A stretch of DNA of 64,000 nucleotides from Peribacillus loiseleuriae. GTDB taxonomy: Bacteria; Bacillota; Bacilli; Bacillales; DSM-1321. Where the stretch lies: assembly GCF_001183985.1 (NCBI RefSeq), contig NZ_LFZW01000001.1, positions 2,755,636 through 2,819,635 on the forward strand, given 5' to 3'. The translations under genes and the position numbers were made by a program. Positions 61,460-64,000 of the stretch are shown in pieces; position 1 is the first letter of the stretch; each line of letters opens with the position of its first letter. A model generated the notes under the pieces. The model saw only the letters and a list, made by a program, of their open reading frames with translations. It did no database searches and was not told where the DNA came from.

Positions 61460-62965
61460 TTAAAGAACATCTGAAAACAAACGGCTGAAAGCTTCCTTCG
61501 ATTTCACAACAAACCCGCGCTTACGATACGTGTCTATCTCTACTTTTTCACTCTCTAGAATGTCTCCTTCATAATCTTCCACAAGTTCATTAATAGATTG
61601 TGTTCCAAGTAAAAAAACATTTACTTCGAAATTCAAATGAAAACTGCGTTTGTCCATATTAGCTGTTCCTATTGTCGCCATATCATGATCGACAATAATA
61701 ACTTTCTGATGTAAAAATCCCTTTTTATACAAATAAATCTCAACATTGCATTCCAAGAGCTCATTGAAATAGGAACGACTTGCATATTGAGTCAGAAACC
61801 CATCATTTATTTCTGGAATCATTAAGCGTACTTGAACGCCTTTTTGAGCAGCGGATTTCATGGCTGCACGAATTGCCTCATCTGGAACAAAATAAGGAGT
61901 CGCAATCCAAATCGATTTCGTTGCACACGAAATAAGCGAATAATAAAAATCACTCATGATGCCTTGTTGAGTATCTGGACCGCTTGCTACAATCTGGACA
62001 GCACCATCACCTGGTTTGTGAGTCTGCATCATCTTCGCTCTTTCATTAAGTACCTGCTCCCCACTCACATACTCCCAATCCATCAAAAATACCGTATGCA
62101 ATGTATAGACTGCTTCACCCTTTACTTCCAAATGAGTATCTCTCCAGAACCCTATTTTTTTATTTCTACCTAAGTACTCTTCCCCAACATTCAAACCACC
62201 AACAAAACCGATTTCCCCATCAATCACGATAATTTTCCTATGATTTCTAAAGTTAAATTTTTGATTAAAAAAGCCACTTTTCAATGGTGAAAATGGTTGT
62301 ACCTTCACTCCTGCAGAAATCATATCCTTAATATCAGATTTGGCTAGACTAAAACTACCAGCTGCATCAAATATAAATAAAACTTCCACACCTTCTTTAG
62401 CCTTCTCCATCAAAATATGTATGATCTCTTTTCCAAGCCTGTCTGACCTGAAAATATAATATTCAATATGAATAAACTGCTTTGCTTCTTTAAGTTTCTT
62501 AATAATTTCACTAAATGTTTCTTTTCCATTTTTTAATACATACGTATTAGAGTTCGTGCTGAATGCAGTTTGTGAGGCATTACTGGCAAACGTTGAAAAG
62601 GCTCGTTGATGATCGTTTAGAAAGGATAAATCAGGCGATGTCGCTTGATTTACGAGCTTTTTCCATTCTTCTCGATTTCTATGACGCTTCGTTCTAAATA
62701 AATAACCTTTTAAGTAAAGTTGCCCTGAATACAGGTAAAACATATAACCAAACACTGGAATAAACAGCAAAACATACATCCAGAGCAAAGTATGGTGAGA
62801 AGATCGGTATTCCAACATCAAGGAATACATCGTAATGAGGATAATGAGAACGTATAATCCAATCGAAAAAAGCTTCAAGTTTGAGCTAAAGCTACCAAAA
62901 AGAACAATATAAACGGATAACATCAAGACAAATAAAAATATAAATTCCATTCTCCGTCTTTTCAT
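61460..62965 (-). CDS. cls: Cardiolipin synthase
   Basis: 501 residues from the ATG at 62965, following GTGAGGATG; the upstream ATGs overlap that site. Two N-terminal membrane helices (about 8-28, 32-50) and a third hydrophobic stretch (WMYVLLFIPVFGYMFYL) anchor two phospholipase D domains with HKD motifs NHRKIIVIDGEIGFVGGLN near residue 235 and HQKVIIVDHDMATIGTANMD near 415. It condenses two phosphatidylglycerols to cardiolipin. It is a single gene of the ClsA/YwnE type. Confidence 0.94.
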   Translation of the reverse strand: MKRRRMEFIFLFVLMLSVYIVLFGSFSSNLKLFSIGLYVLIILITMYSLMLEYRSSHHTLLWMYVLLFIPVFGYMFYLYSGQLYLKGYLFRTKRHRNREEWKKLVNQATSPDLSFLNDHQRAFSTFASNASQTAFSTNSNTYVLKNGKETFSEIIKKLKEAKQFIHIEYYIFRSDRLGKEIIHILMEKAKEGVEVLFIFDAAGSFSLAKSDIKDMISAGVKVQPFSPLKSGFFNQKFNFRNHRKIIVIDGEIGFVGGLNVGEEYLGRNKKIGFWRDTHLEVKGEAVYTLHTVFLMDWEYVSGEQVLNERAKMMQTHKPGDGAVQIVASGPDTQQGIMSDFYYSLISCATKSIWIATPYFVPDEAIRAAMKSAAQKGVQVRLMIPEINDGFLTQYASRSYFNELLECNVEIYLYKKGFLHQKVIIVDHDMATIGTANMDKRSFHLNFEVNVFLLGTQSINELVEDYEGDILESEKVEIDTYRKRGFVVKSKEAFSRLFSDVL

Positions 62966-63099
62966 AAGGTTCATCCTCACTTAAATAAATTATTCTCTCT
63001 TCTTTATACCCGATTTGGAGAATAAAGAAAACCTTGCATCTATACTGATTATGCATATAATGAAAGAAGCATAGGATCTTTTTAAAGGAGTGACAATAA

Positions 63100-63318
63100 T
63101 TGGCTAAATCAAAAGCAATGAAGTTGAGAGAAAAACAACTAAGAGAAGGTAACAGGGATGTTTCAAAAAGCAGAGGAACATGGTGTGACATTAAACCAAT
63201 TAGCCGAATGACAAAAACGAAGCAGGCAACTTTAGAAAAATATGAAAAAAAACATAAAAGGAATCAATCTCAAGACCGATATGAGAATGGTTCCTTTTTT
63301 ATATTTTGCTACATATAA
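63100..63318 (+). CDS. Small basic protein, 72 residues
   Basis: TTG start with AAGGAGTGA eight bases upstream. It is very basic (AKSKAMKLREKQLREGNRDV, RMTKTKQATLEKYEKKHKRN). Its last codons are read through the terminator hairpin (DRYENGSFFIFCYI). I recall conserved Bacillus proteins with this MAKSKAMKLREK start, but no function. Nucleic-acid or ribosome association is plausible from charge alone. Confidence 0.75.
   Translation: MAKSKAMKLREKQLREGNRDVSKSRGTWCDIKPISRMTKTKQATLEKYEKKHKRNQSQDRYENGSFFIFCYI
63253..63301 (+). terminator. Hairpin overlapping the end of the small basic gene
   Basis: AAAAGGAATCAATCTCA and TGAGAATGGTTCCTTTTTT pair imperfectly with a U-run. It lies just before the stop codon, so translation to the end would cover it. 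Confidence 0.65.
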
Positions 63319-63510
63319 ATTTGTGTACTTATTTTAATTCATGAACCATGAAGAATGCCATCCAACACTGATCATTAAACTAAATTTTCTTTCATTTTAT
63401 ATTCGTAATTGATTTATAAAAATGCAATGCTGTTTTTGTAAAAAAAGACCCGTCACTTCCCCCCTTCATTTTCAACTCAAGAATAGTAATGCAGTCCCAA
63501 CCAAATCGGC

Positions 63511-63542
63511 AAAAAGCACTTCCAGATTACCATGGAAGTGCT
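63511..63542 (-). terminator. Terminator of glgA
   Basis: Minus-strand AGCACTTCCA-TGGTAATC-TGGAAGTGCT-TTTT, directly past the glgA stop. Confidence 0.85.
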
Positions 63543-63549
63543 ACTTATT

Positions 63550-64000
63550 TTATACTAGCATTTCATACAGCTCTTTGTATTCCTTAGAGGAAGCATCCCA
63601 ACTATAATCGATACTCATTGCTCGTTCAACGAGTTTTTTCCATTTCTTCGGTTGATAGCGATAATACCAAACTGCCCGTTCAATCGTGTATAACATATCA
63701 TGGGCATTGTAATTCGAGAAGCTGAATCCATTCCCTTGATCGCTCAACTCATTATATGGAACGACGGTATCTTTAAGTCCTCCAGTTTCTCTTACAAGCG
63801 GAAGTGTACCATAACGTAGTGCAAGTAACTGCCCGATGCCACAAGGCTCAAAGTGGGAAGGCATTAAGAATAGATCAGAACCCGCATAAATTTTCCGAGA
63901 TAGTCCTTCGTCGAAGTAAATTTGTGCTGAGACTTGATCAGGGTAGCGATGTGCTAAATCTTTAAAGGCCCATTCATAATGTTCTTCACCTGTTCCAAGT
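63550..64000 (-). CDS. glgA: Glycogen synthase, C-terminal part (cut by window edge)
   Basis: About 150 codons are visible, ending at 63550. GlgA/starch synthase GT5 motifs: AGSDLFLMPSHFEPCGIGQL, followed by ALRYGTLPLVRETGGLKDTV with the K/E-x-G-G ADP-glucose region. It elongates glycogen using ADP-glucose. The frame is open to the right edge (HRYPDQVSAQIYFDEGLSRK). Other glg genes presumably lie to the right. A terminator follows the stop, so glgA is last or second-last in its operon. Confidence 0.93.
   Translation of the reverse strand, partial: LGTGEEHYEWAFKDLAHRYPDQVSAQIYFDEGLSRKIYAGSDLFLMPSHFEPCGIGQLLALRYGTLPLVRETGGLKDTVVPYNELSDQGNGFSFSNYNAHDMLYTIERAVWYYRYQPKKWKKLVERAMSIDYSWDASSKEYKELYEMLV

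Noticed and set aside
62892-63191. Minus-strand open frame of 99 codons upstream of cls
   Set aside because: Overlaps the small basic gene and the cls start; no ribosome site.

Overview
This is a chromosomal window from a low-GC, endospore-forming member of the Bacillaceae; I cannot name the species. The evidence is strong AGGAGG-type ribosome sites with frequent TTG/GTG starts, a CtsR-controlled clpE, a leucine T-box on leuA, class IV PHA synthase genes (phaR-phaC), rocD/rocF, an OpuA osmoprotectant system, a Gly/Phe/Tyr-rich coat-like protein behind a sigma-E/K-like promoter, and ywbE/yfhP/exoA-type Bacillus genes. No rRNA, tRNA, CRISPR array or prophage was seen.

Layout. 1-2.6 kb: a minus-strand cluster of an unknown protein (cut by the window edge), two paralogous cupins, a RibF-like protein with a degenerate kinase half, and a decayed third cupin. 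3-6 kb: a two-component system with a large extracellular sensor. 6.3-8.1 kb: decayed genes (DUF2515/YppC-like and a small membrane protein). 8.5-16.9 kb: a MerR/coiled-coil protein, a GH18 hydrolase, a VOC protein, a UgtP-like glycosyltransferase with YfhP, and two convergent DedA proteins. 17.6-24 kb: a coat-like protein, arginine/ornithine catabolism (rocD, rocF) and the OpuAA/OpuABC transporter. 24-29 kb: repeats, a truncated flavoprotein gene, unknown proteins, a YczE-type membrane protein and a FAD oxidoreductase. 29-35 kb: clpE, a DCC thiol oxidoreductase, the PHA locus and a group II intron relic directly behind phaC.

35-39 kb: an OFA-family transporter with a LytS/LytTR two-component system. 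The arrangement and a 21-bp-spaced direct repeat resemble the E. coli pyruvate-responsive YpdAB-YhjX system. 39-45 kb: a MarR-controlled heterodimeric ABC exporter and an MFS efflux pump behind an apparent leader-peptide attenuator. 45-49.5 kb: a LysR/YeiH pair and T-box-leuA. 49.7-51.8 kb: a PadR operon encoding membrane proteins built from a repeated W-Y-P-LWWPL unit. 52-56 kb: a decayed multicopper oxidase locus, then GIY-YIG and DUF2087 proteins. 56.6-64 kb: housekeeping genes (thioredoxin-like, speD, ywbE, GNAT, exoA, cardiolipin synthase) and the end of glgA.

The most distinctive non-coding features are two families of short dispersed repeats: a palindromic element of about 120 bp in four copies plus a fragment, and an element of about 100-125 bp that looks like IS200/IS605-type ends in two copies plus a fragment. 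The regulatory sites that read most clearly are the clpE CtsR promoter, the leuA T-box, the OFA-transporter direct repeats, the MarR, LysR and PadR palindromes, and the MFS attenuator. All functional names come from motifs recognised by eye; no database search was run.
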